From positions 1 to 64,000 of the forward strand of contig NZ_CTDX01000012.1 in the NCBI RefSeq assembly GCF_001375515.1: a stretch of 64,000 bases of DNA, given 5' to 3'. The first letter of the stretch is position 1. Each line of letters opens with the position of its first letter. The notes beneath the pieces were generated by a model that worked only from the letters and a program-made list of their open reading frames with translations, did not search any database and was not told where the DNA came from. The translations under genes and the position numbers were made by a program. Positions 44,113 through 54,179 of this stretch are shown piece by piece. Source of the stretch: Bacillus kwashiorkori. GTDB lineage: Bacteria > Bacillota > Bacilli > Bacillales > Caldibacillaceae.

Positions 44113-45387
44113 TCAAATCCATCCCCGTGCTACCATCGCTTCTGCAACTTGTTTGAGAGATATGATGAACGCAGACTTGCGTAAGTCTATGGCATAATCA
44201 TTGGCTGTAGCAGTAACCTTTTCATAAGCATTAATCATCATCGTATGTAACTTTTGATTAACTTCTTCTTCACTCCAATAGAAGCTCATCATGTTTTGCA
44301 CCCATTCAAAATAAGAAACGGTAACTCCGCCAGCATTGGCAAGAATATCAGGAATAACCGTAATTCCTTTTTTGAATAAAATTTCATCAGCAGCTGGTGT
44401 TAACGGCCCGTTTGCTGCTTCAGCAACGATTTTCGCCTTGACGTATTCTGCATTTTTCTTCGTAATCACATTTTCTAACGCGGCAGGGACTAATACGTCA
44501 ACATCTAGTTCAAGCAGTTCTTCTGGGTTCTCCATTATATTACAGTGATGGTAATCTAAAATAGATGATGTATTTTTGTATTGTTTAACGAGGTTCACAT
44601 CGAGACCTTGAGGGGAAAAGATTGCACCAGTTGAATCACTAATAGCTACTACTTTCATTCCAGCTTCTGATAGTAATTCAGCGACAATTTGACCAGCATT
44701 GCCAAAACCTTGAATGGCAACAGTCGCATTTTTAATTTCCATACCCTTCATTTGTAATGCTTGTAAAATTGTATAAACACAACCACGACCTGTTGCCTCA
44801 CTCCGTCCTTTTGATCCGCCAATAATTAATGGTTTTCCGGTAATGACACCAGGCTGAAATACTCCCTTCATTCTGCTGTACGTATCCATCATCCAACCCA
44901 TAATTTGTGAATTCGTATAAACGTCAGGGGCAGGGATATCACGATCAGGACCGACAATATCAGCAATAGCTTCCATGTAACCTCTACTAATTCGTTCGAT
45001 TTCACTTTTACTATGTTGCCGCGGATCACAAATGACACCGCCTTTACCGCCACCATAAGGCAGACCTACAACACCACATTTAAAAGTCATCCACATTGAC
45101 AAAGCCTTTACTTCGTCTAAGGTAACGTCTGGATGGAATCGTATCCCGCCTTTTGTTGGACCGAGGGCATCATTATGCTGAGACCGGTACCCTTCAAACA
45201 CTTTAATAGATCCATCATCCATTTTCACTGGAAAACTAACCGATAATACCCGTTTTGGTTTTTTCAGAATATTAATAACGTGTTGTTCTAAGCCGATTAT
45301 TTCTGCAGCTTGATCTATTTGTCTTTGTACAATATGATATGGGTTCGTATCTTCTTCTACTAAAAGTTGATTTTTATCAAACGGCAT
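44113..45387 (-). CDS. gudB: Catabolic NAD glutamate dehydrogenase
   Basis: The 424-residue enzyme has the glutamate-binding motif MTFKCGVVGLPYGGGKGGV with the active-site Lys, GPDRDIPAPDVYTN with the catalytic Asp, and a Rossmann stretch AIQGFGNAGQIVAELL. It oxidatively deaminates glutamate to 2-oxoglutarate. Size and sequence match RocG/GudB of Bacillus, which are NAD-linked and also affect glutamate synthase control by binding GltC. There is no duplication of the sort that inactivates GudB in B. subtilis 168. The ATG follows GGAG. Monocistronic. Confidence 0.94.
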   Translation of the reverse strand: MPFDKNQLLVEEDTNPYHIVQRQIDQAAEIIGLEQHVINILKKPKRVLSVSFPVKMDDGSIKVFEGYRSQHNDALGPTKGGIRFHPDVTLDEVKALSMWMTFKCGVVGLPYGGGKGGVICDPRQHSKSEIERISRGYMEAIADIVGPDRDIPAPDVYTNSQIMGWMMDTYSRMKGVFQPGVITGKPLIIGGSKGRSEATGRGCVYTILQALQMKGMEIKNATVAIQGFGNAGQIVAELLSEAGMKVVAISDSTGAIFSPQGLDVNLVKQYKNTSSILDYHHCNIMENPEELLELDVDVLVPAALENVITKKNAEYVKAKIVAEAANGPLTPAADEILFKKGITVIPDILANAGGVTVSYFEWVQNMMSFYWSEEEVNQKLHTMMINAYEKVTATANDYAIDLRKSAFIISLKQVAEAMVARGWI

Positions 45388-45627
45388 CGCTTTTCTCCAT
45401 TCTAAAATGTTAAATTAAAAGAATAATAGAAATATTTTAACACAATTACATAATAATAGCAAATCAAAGGTAGTATAAAAATTGTACCATAAAAATCATC
45501 CATCACTTTAATAAAGTTCTGAATGTAGTGGAAATATTATCAACGAAAAAATAATGTTAAAGAAAGTGTGGAAAGATTTTCGCAGATGGAATGACAAAAA
45601 CCAACTGTTAACTCTGGAAAATAAGAA

Positions 45628-45673
45628 AAGAGCTAATCTAATAGGAAAAACAATCCCTTTAGAATTAGCTCTT
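45628..45673 (-). terminator. Terminator of the cystine symporter gene
   Basis: AAGAGCTAAT pairs with ATTAGCTCTT; on the minus strand the stem is followed by TTCTTATTTT. The rest of the gap to the glutamate dehydrogenase start shows no gene. Confidence 0.75.
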
Positions 45674-45694
45674 GATGAATTGACAGTTAGAAGC

Positions 45695-47083
45695 TTAGGC
45701 ATGGACCTCTTGTATTTCGGGGTCATTATAAATGTCTTCATTTAGTTCTCCAGTTACTTTACTTGTAATAACACCTGCTGTCATACTTCCGCTCACATTC
45801 AATGCAGTTCTTCCCATATCAATAAGCGGTTCAACGGAAATAAGTAGCCCAACAATGGCAACTGGTAAGTTCAAAACAGATAACACAATTAAGGATGCAA
45901 ATGTGGCACCACCGCCTACACCGGCAACACCGAATGAGCTAATAACGACCACAATGATAAGAGTAGCAATAAATCCAGGGTCTGTTGGATTAATGCCGAC
46001 AGTAGGAGCTGCCATCATGGCCAGCATCGCTGGATAGATTCCCGCACAACCATTTTGCCCGATGGAAAGACCGAATGAACCAGCAAAATTTGCAGTACCT
46101 TCATCAACACCGAAATTATCAGTTTGTGTTTTAATATTTAATGGTAATGTCCCCGCACTAGACCGCGACGTAAAAGCAAATGTTAATGCAGGTAAAGCCT
46201 TTTTCACATATTTTACTGGGCTTAATTTAGCAAAACTAATTAGCAAAAGATGGATCAAAAACATTACAATAATTGCCGCATAAGACGCAACAACAAATTT
46301 ACCTAGTTTCACAATCGCGCCATAATCGCTAGTGGCTGTAATTTTTGTCATCAGTGCTAAAACGCCGTACGGAGTAAGTCTTAATACTAACGTAACAATC
46401 CGCATTATAATCGAGTATAAAGCGTCGATAATTTTCGAGAACATTTCTGCGTGTTCTGGTTGTTTTCTTTTTACCCCTAAATAGGCAATCCCGATAAACG
46501 CAGCAAAAATAACAACCGCAATCGTGGAAGTTGGTCTAGAACCTGTTAAATCAGCAAACGGGTTGCTAGGTAAAAATTGGATAATTTGTTGTGGAATGGT
46601 CATATTTTCTACTGTTGTTACACGGTCACCGAGCTCTGCAATCCGTGCAGATTCTAACTCGCCTTGTTGCAGTTGAATACCTTCTAAATTAAAGCCTAAA
46701 GCAGAAGCAATTCCGATTGCTGCAGAAATTGCTGTTGTTCCTAGCAAAATCCCAAGAACTAAAAAACTAATCTTTCCTAAGTTTTTTGTTACTTTTAGTC
46801 GGGTAAAGGCAGCAACAATAGAGATAAATACAAGTGGCATAACAACCATTTGCAATAGTTTTACATAACCAGTTCCAACGATATTAAACCAATCTATCGT
46901 TGTTGTCGTAACAATTGAACTTGTACCGTAAGCTAAGTGGATTACTACTCCAAGTAGTATTCCAATACCTAATGCAGCAAACACTCGTTTTGAAAAGGAA
47001 ACGTGTTTCTTTTGCATCATAAATAAACCAGCTAACAATAGCAAGAAGACGATAATATTAATGACAATTAATAAAGAATTCAC
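45695..47083 (-). CDS. tcyP: L-cystine symporter (TcyP)
   Basis: The 463-residue dicarboxylate/amino-acid:cation symporter has eight to ten helices. It carries family blocks VKLLQMVVMPLVFISIVAAF, TFAFTSRSSAGTLPLNI (substrate-binding serine-rich loop) and FGVAGVGGGATFASLIVL. The central extracytosolic loop (LEGIQLQQGELESARIAELG) and C-terminus match B. subtilis TcyP, a sodium-driven cystine importer. A GTG 7 bases after AAGGAGG gives the family length; the longer frame would run through that site. Monocistronic; no S-box is visible. Confidence 0.92.
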   Translation of the reverse strand: MNSLLIVINIIVFLLLLAGLFMMQKKHVSFSKRVFAALGIGILLGVVIHLAYGTSSIVTTTTIDWFNIVGTGYVKLLQMVVMPLVFISIVAAFTRLKVTKNLGKISFLVLGILLGTTAISAAIGIASALGFNLEGIQLQQGELESARIAELGDRVTTVENMTIPQQIIQFLPSNPFADLTGSRPTSTIAVVIFAAFIGIAYLGVKRKQPEHAEMFSKIIDALYSIIMRIVTLVLRLTPYGVLALMTKITATSDYGAIVKLGKFVVASYAAIIVMFLIHLLLISFAKLSPVKYVKKALPALTFAFTSRSSAGTLPLNIKTQTDNFGVDEGTANFAGSFGLSIGQNGCAGIYPAMLAMMAAPTVGINPTDPGFIATLIIVVVISSFGVAGVGGGATFASLIVLSVLNLPVAIVGLLISVEPLIDMGRTALNVSGSMTAGVITSKVTGELNEDIYNDPEIQEVHA

Positions 47084-47357
47084 GGTGTAACCTCCTTGTG
47101 TTAATATGGAATAAAATGGATTATTACCTAAAAGCATATTTTACCATAATTACTTATAGTATAAACGATAACACTAATATAACTATAATACGATTATTCC
47201 GATTGGTAAAGTATGAATAATGAAAAACAAGAAAATTTTATAAGGTTGCATTTGCAAACGTTATCTTGGTAAAATTTTACTATAATTGCATTGCGAAACA
47301 ATATTAAGTTAATACTTTCACAAAAACAATTAAACCATAAGAAAAGGAGTAGAAATA

Positions 47358-48137
47358 ATGGCACTAATCCAATGCTCATTTTTTTCCGAAGTTTTATCGT
47401 TAAGCACGACTATGACAGTTATTTTACCACAAGAAACACACAATCAAATAGGTATGAAAGGTACAGTAAAAAAGGATAGACATCCCACATTGTACTTATT
47501 GCACGGATTTAGTGATGATGATTCCATATGGTTGCGCCGAACATCCATTGAAAGGTATGTTGCGGAATTAGGTTTGGCAGTTGTTATGCCACAAGTCCAC
47601 CATAGTTTTTATACAAATATGGAATATGGAAATGATTATTGGACCTTTCTTACAGAGGAATTGCCCGCTCTTGCTCGCTCATTTTTCCCATTATCAGAAC
47701 GGCGGGAGGATAATTTTGTCGCTGGTCTTTCTATGGGTGGTTACGGTGCCTTTAAATGGGCGCTTGCAAAACCAGACCAAATTGCTGCAGCGGCAAGTCT
47801 TTCTGGTGTTCTCGATATTGCTAGTCGCAAAGAAACAGCGGATGACCATATTGGTAGAGCATTTCGCTTCGTATTTGGAGAAAAGCAAATTTCCAATACG
47901 GAACATGACCTTTTCTGGTTGTTAAAGAAACTACAACAGTCAAATCAACCGCGCCCGAAATTATACCAAGCATGTGGGACAGAAGATCATCTATATAAAG
48001 ACAACGTAAAATTTACTGAGATTTGTAAAAATACTGATTTGGACTTAACCGTCGACTATAGTTCAGGGACCCATGAATGGGGATACTGGGATGAGAAAAT
48101 TCAATCTGTATTAAAATGGCTGCCAATAAATAATTAA
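47358..48137 (+). CDS. Esterase D/feruloyl-esterase family hydrolase
   Basis: The 259-residue alpha/beta hydrolase has the nucleophile elbow AGLSMGGYGAFKWAL (Ser), YLLHGFSDDDSIWLRR for the oxyanion region, an Asp in ACGTEDHLY, and the catalytic His in SSGTHEWGYWDE. The family includes tributyrin esterase EstA, S-formylglutathione hydrolase and acyl-CoA:mycolyl transferases. Without a signal peptide it should be cytosolic. ATG follows AAAGGAG. Monocistronic. The substrate is not determined by sequence. Confidence 0.9.
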   Translation: MALIQCSFFSEVLSLSTTMTVILPQETHNQIGMKGTVKKDRHPTLYLLHGFSDDDSIWLRRTSIERYVAELGLAVVMPQVHHSFYTNMEYGNDYWTFLTEELPALARSFFPLSERREDNFVAGLSMGGYGAFKWALAKPDQIAAAASLSGVLDIASRKETADDHIGRAFRFVFGEKQISNTEHDLFWLLKKLQQSNQPRPKLYQACGTEDHLYKDNVKFTEICKNTDLDLTVDYSSGTHEWGYWDEKIQSVLKWLPINN

Positions 48138-48143
48138 TAAATT

Positions 48144-48184
48144 AGGGCTGTCCTGAAAGTTGCATTTTTGACTCAGGATGCCCT
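48144..48184 (+). terminator. Terminator of the esterase gene
   Basis: AGGGC-TGTCCTGA pairs with TCAGGAT-GCCCT; ATTCAGATTTTT follows. One of several hairpins in this window with a CTGTCC-type stem. Confidence 0.7.
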
Positions 48185-48378
48185 ATTCAGATTTTTAAAC
48201 CTCGATATAGCCACAATCCTTATTAGCCACCTGTTTGGATGTACTTATCGGACAGATTCGATATTTAAGATTAGTTTTTTAGTTTTATTTGCTTTGCCGT
48301 TCTTGTAAAGTTCCGATTAGCGGAAAGTCAACTGGAGAAAAGTTGGGAGAATCTTTTCCAACATTTTCTTTGAAATGC

Positions 48379-49398
48379 TTATCCATCCTTTTCTTCCAAA
48401 TGGATAATATTATCTCTTTCTCTCGATAAAATTGGCCTTTCTAGCAAGTCAATGTCTACGGCATATTTTGGTCGGCGCTTCACTTCTGTAAATACTTTGC
48501 CAATGTATTCGCCAATCATTCCAATGCTGATTAATTGCAAGCCTCCGATAAACCAAATCGAAATCATTAACGATGTCCATCCTTCTGTTGTAGCCCCTAA
48601 AAATTTTTGAAAAAGCGCATAACTACCAGTAATGACACCGATAAAAAATAATAAAAACCCTAAACTAGTTATTAATCGAATCGGTGCAATTGAAAAGGAT
48701 GTTAATCCATCAAAAGCAAAAGAGAGCATTTTTTTCAAAGGGTATTTTGATTCTCCAGCCAGTCGTTTTTTTCGGTCATAATAAACCTTTGTTGAAGAGT
48801 AGCCGAGGAGCGGGATAATTCCCCGTAAAAACAAATTACTTTCTTCATATTTCAACAGTTCGCGCAATGCCCTTGTACTCAATAAGCGGAAATCAGCGTG
48901 ATTATATACTAATTGAATCCCAAGTCTTTCCATCAGACGATAAAAAAACAATGCGGTATTCTTTTTGAAGAAACTGTCCGTATCCCGACTATCTCGGACA
49001 CCATATACGATGTCATATCCATCATGGTACTTTTCGACAAACTGACGGATGACGGTTATATCATCTTGTAAGTCTGCATCAATAGAGATTGCACAATCAC
49101 AAACTTCCGCCGCCTTATGTAAGCCAGCAAGTAGTGCCTTCTGATGACCGACATTTTTGGCTAGTTTCATTCCAGTCACAAATTCATTCGCTACACTTGC
49201 CTTCGCGATAATTGCCCATGTTTTATCTCGACTGCCATCATCAACAAATAATATTTTACTCTCCTTTGCAACGAGGTCACTAGTCACTAATTCTTGGATC
49301 GTATTCGAAAGCTGTTTTATCGTTTCGAGTAAAACTTCTTCTTCGTTATAACAAGGAACTACAATGAACAACTTAGGCAGTTGTTGCTGTCTATCCAC
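48379..49398 (-). CDS. ykoT: GT2 polyprenyl-phosphate glycosyltransferase (YkoT-like)
   Basis: The 339-residue protein has an N-terminal GT-A domain beginning KLFIVVPCYNEEEVLLETI, with metal-binding DAD (AISIDADLQDD) and the block ADFRLLSTRALREL. Two C-terminal transmembrane helices (about 235-255 and 270-300) complete the DPM1/GtrB architecture. Such enzymes load a sugar onto undecaprenyl phosphate for transfer outside by a GT-C partner. The next gene of the operon encodes such a membrane protein. The start is GTG after AAAGGAGG. In B. subtilis YkoT and YkoS are paired in the same way. Confidence 0.9.
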   Translation of the reverse strand: MDRQQQLPKLFIVVPCYNEEEVLLETIKQLSNTIQELVTSDLVAKESKILFVDDGSRDKTWAIIAKASVANEFVTGMKLAKNVGHQKALLAGLHKAAEVCDCAISIDADLQDDITVIRQFVEKYHDGYDIVYGVRDSRDTDSFFKKNTALFFYRLMERLGIQLVYNHADFRLLSTRALRELLKYEESNLFLRGIIPLLGYSSTKVYYDRKKRLAGESKYPLKKMLSFAFDGLTSFSIAPIRLITSLGFLLFFIGVITGSYALFQKFLGATTEGWTSLMISIWFIGGLQLISIGMIGEYIGKVFTEVKRRPKYAVDIDLLERPILSRERDNIIHLEEKDG

Positions 49399-49425
49399 AA
49401 TAAAGAATCCTCCTTTACTTTAACA

Positions 49426-51132
49426 TTATCTTGATACTATTTGTGTATTGTTAACCTCATATAAATAAATTTTCCATGCAGATTCATCATGATCAAATGA
49501 TCGTAAGAAGGTTAATTTATTTTCCTCATAATTTTTAATAGGGATAGAAGAAAAAATATATCTGCCGCCCATCGCGTAAAAAGCATCTGTATTTAATTCC
49601 AAGTTTTTAATCTTTTTCTTGGATGTTTTTTTGAAGTTGTATTTTTTGCCGAGTTCATCCACAAAAACATAACAACGGCTACCCCATTCGTCATAATACC
49701 CCCGTAATGTTTTGTTTTTATTTAATTCACCAGCAATGATTTTCCTAAACTCATATTTATAAGCAAGTGGATAGAAGTTATTATACGTATCTAACGTATA
49801 AAATCCGTTATACTGGGCAATTACCGGGTGTATGCCAATACTTACGACACGATAGTTTTCTTGCGGTTCCCCGATATAATCTTTAATCTCAGCAAATTGC
49901 TTTTCTGCGTAAAATTCGCGAAATGACGGGGTTTTATGGATTACTCCATAGTGAATTTCTTCATTGTATGGTGTTAACACAATCAGCTGACCGACCAATG
50001 CTACCGGAATAATCCAGCGCCATTTTTTTCCCAGTTTCCATAAGTAATATAAAGCAAGGGCAAAAGTTAAATAAATAATAAAAGGACGTACAAAATGGAA
50101 TCTCGCAAAGTTAAATGTATTAAAAATATCAAATCGTTCTTTTAACGGAGTCCACAGCACATTAAACCATAAGGCATACCAAAGCGATAAAGCATAATTT
50201 AAGACAAGTAAGAAAATATATACTCTCTCTTTCTTTATTTCTTTCCGAAAAATAATTAATGCTAATACAAGGAAGATTATCGGCAAAATAACAAATGTAT
50301 GTAATGTCATTACATGTGTGTGACCGAGCAAGAAATTTTTTACAGATAAATGAAAGGATCGGTATAAGTCATGCCGCGATGAAATGAATTCAGAACGATG
50401 GCTCACTTCATCACTAAAAATGGTCGAGTAAACGAGCCGGTATTCTACTAGCAAAAAGACACTCGACATAAAGGCGATACTTCCAAGAAAACGCCAATTC
50501 CAAGTTCGTTTCGTAATGAGGTCATAAAGCCAAAAAAGACTAATTAATACAAGGAAGAAGAAAAATCCAAGAACGATACTTGAGTAAAATGGCAATAACC
50601 CAAGTGTTAACCAATGTTTCCACGAGTCTTTATGACTTCGAATAGCTAAAAATGCCCACAATGCTAGCGGATGCCCTAAAGTACTTAACATCCCTGATGG
50701 CCAAAAAGGGGTTATTGCAAATAAAAAGGCGACTCCAACACGTATCCAGCCAGCTTTCGGTTCTTTGACAAAAAAGTCACGCAATAGTAAATACATGCCA
50801 ATAAAGGCGAATACCCTCGTTATCGTTTGGCTTAACGCATAAGCAAGCATGGAAGGAAATAGAGCGTGAAGCCAGACAATACCTGTCCATTCGGAACCGT
50901 AAGAATAGCGGGGAAGACCATTAATGACTTGTGGGATGACTGCATTAGCATCTCCGAATATTTGTCCGCTTTCTGCTAAAACTTTATACCAAGCAATATT
51001 TGAATCTAAGTTATCGTGAACACGAATATGAGCATCTTCTCCTAAAATAAATAAAGGGGAAACGAAAGCAATAAGCAAAATAGCTGCTAATATAAGTAAA
51101 CGACGGTCATTTAATTTTTCTGGAACTAGCAT
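49426..51132 (-). CDS. ykoS: Polytopic membrane protein, DUF6044/YkoS-like
   Basis: About 568 residues and at least 11 hydrophobic helices in the first 400 residues, then a soluble C-terminal part (EIHYGVIHKTPSFREFYAEK, NTDAFYAMGGRYIF). An acidic extracytosolic loop near the N-terminus (LGEDAHIRVHDNLDSNIAWY) carries Asp residues in the manner of GT-C glycosyltransferases, which use lipid-linked sugars. It is probably the partner of the YkoT-like loader; the genes are 27 bases apart. ATG follows GAAGG closely; an upstream TTG is the alternative. The acceptor is unknown. Confidence 0.8.
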   Translation of the reverse strand: MLVPEKLNDRRLLILAAILLIAFVSPLFILGEDAHIRVHDNLDSNIAWYKVLAESGQIFGDANAVIPQVINGLPRYSYGSEWTGIVWLHALFPSMLAYALSQTITRVFAFIGMYLLLRDFFVKEPKAGWIRVGVAFLFAITPFWPSGMLSTLGHPLALWAFLAIRSHKDSWKHWLTLGLLPFYSSIVLGFFFFLVLISLFWLYDLITKRTWNWRFLGSIAFMSSVFLLVEYRLVYSTIFSDEVSHRSEFISSRHDLYRSFHLSVKNFLLGHTHVMTLHTFVILPIIFLVLALIIFRKEIKKERVYIFLLVLNYALSLWYALWFNVLWTPLKERFDIFNTFNFARFHFVRPFIIYLTFALALYYLWKLGKKWRWIIPVALVGQLIVLTPYNEEIHYGVIHKTPSFREFYAEKQFAEIKDYIGEPQENYRVVSIGIHPVIAQYNGFYTLDTYNNFYPLAYKYEFRKIIAGELNKNKTLRGYYDEWGSRCYVFVDELGKKYNFKKTSKKKIKNLELNTDAFYAMGGRYIFSSIPIKNYEENKLTFLRSFDHDESAWKIYLYEVNNTQIVSR

Positions 51133-51226
51133 TACCTTCACTCTTTCTAAAGTCAAACTTTGTCATTGTTTACTAAATTTTAATATCCTTGATTAATATA
51201 ACCATATATTGGAATGTTTTATGCAT

Positions 51227-51260
51227 AAAAAAAAGAAACAACAAGAAATTTGTTGTTTCT
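51227..51260 (-). terminator. Terminator of the UspA-type gene
   Basis: AGAAACAAC with continued pairing to a 5-base loop; on the minus strand eight T residues follow. Confidence 0.88.
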
Positions 51261-51341
51261 ATGGAAATAAGTCGTCTAACTTCGTAATGAAGTACCTGTT
51301 AATCACTTAGTGCCTGTTAAGAAGATCATTTAGCTACTTAT

Positions 51342-51764
51342 TTACGGTACAATCGTTACAGGACAAGGAGCAAAATGGAGGACACCGTAACTTACACTAC
51401 CAATCACTGCCCCTTTAATTGGTCCCATTCCGCGAGAACCCATAACAATACAATAGGCATTCGCTTCTTTTGCTTCTTTGCAAATTTCTACTTTCGGAAC
51501 ACCGATGCGAATGACTTTTTCAATAGGAACAGTCGGTTTCACCGTTTGAATAGCATTATCAATAATTTCTGTCCCTAGCTCTTGTAAATAAGCATCAATT
51601 TCATCTTGTGAAATAAATCGTTTCACATTGGTAGTAGCGATATTTGGCTGGACATTTAATAAAATAATTTCACCTTTTAAACATTGGGCAAGATTTACTG
51701 CAAATTGAAATGCTCGATGGGAATGGATAGAGTTATCAATCGGAACTATAATCTTTTTAGCCAT
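51342..51764 (-). CDS. Universal stress protein UspA family
   Basis: The 140-residue protein has the Usp fold: MAKKIIVPIDNSIHSHRAF at the N-terminus and the nucleotide-binding motif GSRGMGPIKGAVIGSVS (G-2X-G-9X-G-S) near the C-terminus. It should therefore belong to the ATP-binding class. These small dimeric proteins are induced by starvation or oxidative stress; exact roles differ. A weak ribosome site (AGAAG) precedes the ATG. Monocistronic. Confidence 0.92.
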   Translation of the reverse strand: MAKKIIVPIDNSIHSHRAFQFAVNLAQCLKGEIILLNVQPNIATTNVKRFISQDEIDAYLQELGTEIIDNAIQTVKPTVPIEKVIRIGVPKVEICKEAKEANAYCIVMGSRGMGPIKGAVIGSVSYGVLHFAPCPVTIVP

Positions 51765-51943
51765 TATTTTCGGACTTCTATTAAAGAAGATGTCCTTCCC
51801 TCCCTACGTAAGTTTTCCTACTAATTAAATAATTCGCCAACACATAATGAAACACCTACTGATTTTGTTAAATTTCAAAAAATAATCATATATTGGCGAA
51901 AAAATAAACATGCACAGTAAAGAAGGGAAATGTTTGGACAAAA

Positions 51944-52123
51944 TCATGAAGTACTAGCTAATAATTCTCTTAACATCTTCAACTCCTTCTCCATTTCCTC
52001 CAACTGTTTTTCCGCGGTGGAGACATTGCGGCCAACAGACTCAAGTTTTTCTAAGTCCCCTTGTATGCGGACATAGTCACTTTTCAATTCGGCTATTTTT
52101 TGTTGAATTTCATCCTTTGTCAT
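51944..52123 (-). CDS. Small coiled-coil protein, SE1832-like
   Basis: The 59-residue protein is almost entirely a charged helix (KDEIQQKIAELKSDYVRIQG, EKQLEEMEKELKMLRELL) with heptad hydrophobics and a Gly-Arg-Asn break in the middle, suggesting an antiparallel hairpin. It resembles the small Firmicutes SE1832 family, an attribution from memory. The ATG 9 bases after GAGGAG was preferred to one directly adjoining it. Function unknown. Confidence 0.65.
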   Translation of the reverse strand: MTKDEIQQKIAELKSDYVRIQGDLEKLESVGRNVSTAEKQLEEMEKELKMLRELLASTS

Positions 52124-52285
52124 TTTTGTCATCTCCTCGTATCGTAATCAAAGCTTACTGCTTATTTTTATATTATAGTTTTTGGAGCAATGATGACCAA
52201 TGATAAGTGCTGCTTAAGTTTTTCTAAATTGCCTCCTTTTTACTGAAAAACAATGAGGAATTTTTTTCATAGGGACAAACATAAA

Positions 52286-52343
52286 TGGGGTTGTCACGAA
52301 AGTTCATACTCACAAATTTGTGGTATGAATATCGGACACCCCA
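52286..52343 (-). terminator. Long hairpin, probable CoA-transferase terminator
   Basis: TGGGG-TTGTC pairs with GACA-CCCCA; inside, TTCATAC pairs with GTATGAA and CACAAATTTGTG is palindromic. Its T-run on the minus strand is short. It stands downstream of the CoA-transferase gene. Confidence 0.6.
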
Positions 52344-52524
52344 ATAAGTAGGAAGATGAATATATAGCCACATTCATAAACCATTATGAATGATGGTTGC
52401 ATAAACATATAACAATTTTTCTTAGCTAATTAACTACCTTAAAAATAAAGGTTGTATTACGATTATTCTTAACGGATACAGTTCGCTTTCCGTGGAATTA
52501 TCGAAGTTTTCGCCAAGCTCACCT
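52344..52524. other. Intergenic, nothing recognised
   Basis: No gene or clear structure is seen between the hairpin and the end of the CoA-transferase gene. Confidence 0.35.
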
Positions 52525-54036
52525 TTAATTATGCTGAAGTGTTTTTTCTAGCATGGTTCCTTTTTTGGCAAAATTAATATGCCAAGAAAAGGCTTTTTCT
52601 AATATATGCGGTGTTTGGCCACCGTTTGCTAAAGCTTCGTTATAGTATTCTAATAACTGTTGTTTATATAATGGATGTGCTAGTTTTTCAATAATAAGTG
52701 GTGCTCGCTCTTTCGGAGCAAGTCCTCGTAGGTCAACATAGCCCTGTTCCGTAACAATAACATCTACATCATGTTCCGTATGGTCCACGTGGGAGACGAA
52801 TGGGACAATACTTGAAATCGCTCCCCCTTTGGCAATAGACTTTGTTACGAAAATAGCTAGTCTAGCATTTCGAGCAAAGTCACCAGACCCGCCAATTCCG
52901 TTCATCATCTTAGTTCCTAATACATGTGTGGAATTGACATTTCCATATATATCAACTTCAAGTGCCGTATTAATCGATATTAACCCGAGCCTGCGAATTA
53001 TCTCAGGTAAATTAGAAATTTCCTGAGGACGCAAAATTAATTTATCTTGATATTTGGCAAAATTGCCATATACTTCTTTTCCGCGTTCTTCGGATAAGGT
53101 GATGGAACAACCTGATGCAAAACGAACCTTCCCAGCATCGATTAAATCAAATACTGCATCTTGTAATACTTCCGAATATACCTCTAGATCTGTGTAATCG
53201 GAGTCCAATAAACCATGTAGTACCGCATTTGCAACGGAACCGATGCCAGATTGTAAAGGTGCTAATTGTTTTGTTAAGCGCCCACTTTCAATTTCCTTTT
53301 CTAAAAAGGCCATTAAATGATTTGCCATCATTTGTGTTTCTTCATCAGGCGGTACGATAGTAGAAGGTGAGTCGACATGGTTTGTCAGAACAATACCAGC
53401 AATTTTTTCTAATTTCACTGGAATACCGATAGTGCCGATTTGATCATCGACTTTTGTCATCGGCACAGGTTTTCTCTCCCCTTGTGGTCCTTGTTCATAA
53501 ATGTCGTGAACGCCAATTAATTCTTTCGGACTAGCAGTATTAAGCTCAACTATCACATTTTTTGCGTTTTCAACAAAAATACCCGAATTACCAACAGAAG
53601 TAGTTGGGATAATCATGCCATCATCGGTAATTGCGACAGCCTCAATAATTGCATAGTCAATCGTTGGTAAAACATTTGCCCGTAAAAGTTCTGCTGTATG
53701 GGACAAATGTTGATCAACAAACAGTAATTCCCCTTCGTTAATTTTTTTTCGCATCGTACTGTCTGCTTGGAATGGTAAGCGCTTTAAAATAAGTCCATGC
53801 TCAGCCATTAATTTATCAATATCAGATCCGAGTGACGCACCTGTGAAAACGTTTACTTTTAATGGATTAGTTTTAGCCCGATCAACGAGTGCAAAAGGCA
53901 CCGCTTTGGCATCCCCAGCTCGTGTAAAACCACTTAACCCTAGAGTCATGCCATCTTTAATCCAAGAAGCTGCTTCTTCAGGTGACACGATCCGTCCTTG
54001 AAGTGTTTCTGGAATAAGCTCATTGTATTTCCCCAT
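52525..54036 (-). CDS. Succinate/acetate CoA-transferase (acetyl-CoA hydrolase family)
   Basis: The 503-residue enzyme shows the Cat1/ScpC/AarC pattern: VSPEEAASWIKDGMTLGLSG at the start, SEVLQDAVFDLIDAGKVRFA (the family catalytic Glu lies in this block), HVLGTKMMNGIGGSGDFARN, and VTEQGYVDLRGLAPKERA. It moves CoA between acetyl- or succinyl-CoA and a free acid. Both acetate activation and fermentation are possible. The ATG 8 bases after GAGGGGGA was chosen. A 16-bp palindrome and a Rex-like site lie about 125-160 bases upstream, and a LytTR regulator gene is next upstream on the same strand. Confidence 0.9.
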   Translation of the reverse strand: MGKYNELIPETLQGRIVSPEEAASWIKDGMTLGLSGFTRAGDAKAVPFALVDRAKTNPLKVNVFTGASLGSDIDKLMAEHGLILKRLPFQADSTMRKKINEGELLFVDQHLSHTAELLRANVLPTIDYAIIEAVAITDDGMIIPTTSVGNSGIFVENAKNVIVELNTASPKELIGVHDIYEQGPQGERKPVPMTKVDDQIGTIGIPVKLEKIAGIVLTNHVDSPSTIVPPDEETQMMANHLMAFLEKEIESGRLTKQLAPLQSGIGSVANAVLHGLLDSDYTDLEVYSEVLQDAVFDLIDAGKVRFASGCSITLSEERGKEVYGNFAKYQDKLILRPQEISNLPEIIRRLGLISINTALEVDIYGNVNSTHVLGTKMMNGIGGSGDFARNARLAIFVTKSIAKGGAISSIVPFVSHVDHTEHDVDVIVTEQGYVDLRGLAPKERAPLIIEKLAHPLYKQQLLEYYNEALANGGQTPHILEKAFSWHINFAKKGTMLEKTLQHN

Positions 54037-54158
54037 AAGTATTATCCCCCTCATTATATACTTAATAGAAAAATACCAGCTACGTAATACTTTTTCATTA
54101 ACTTTTGTGTAAAAAACAAAGAAACTGTATTAAAACAGAATAAAACAAACATAAAAAA

Positions 54159-54174
54159 TAAACAATATTGTTTA
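54159..54174. promoter_or_regulatory. 16-bp perfect palindrome upstream of the CoA-transferase
   Basis: TAAACAATATTGTTTA is identical on both strands and could bind a dimeric regulator. It lies between the LytTR gene terminator and the CoA-transferase start. Confidence 0.4.
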
Positions 54175-54179
54175 AATTT

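Noticed and set aside
45508-45745. Two opposing short frames between gudB and tcyP
   Set aside because: They overlap each other and the tcyP terminator; neither has family resemblance or a good ribosome site.
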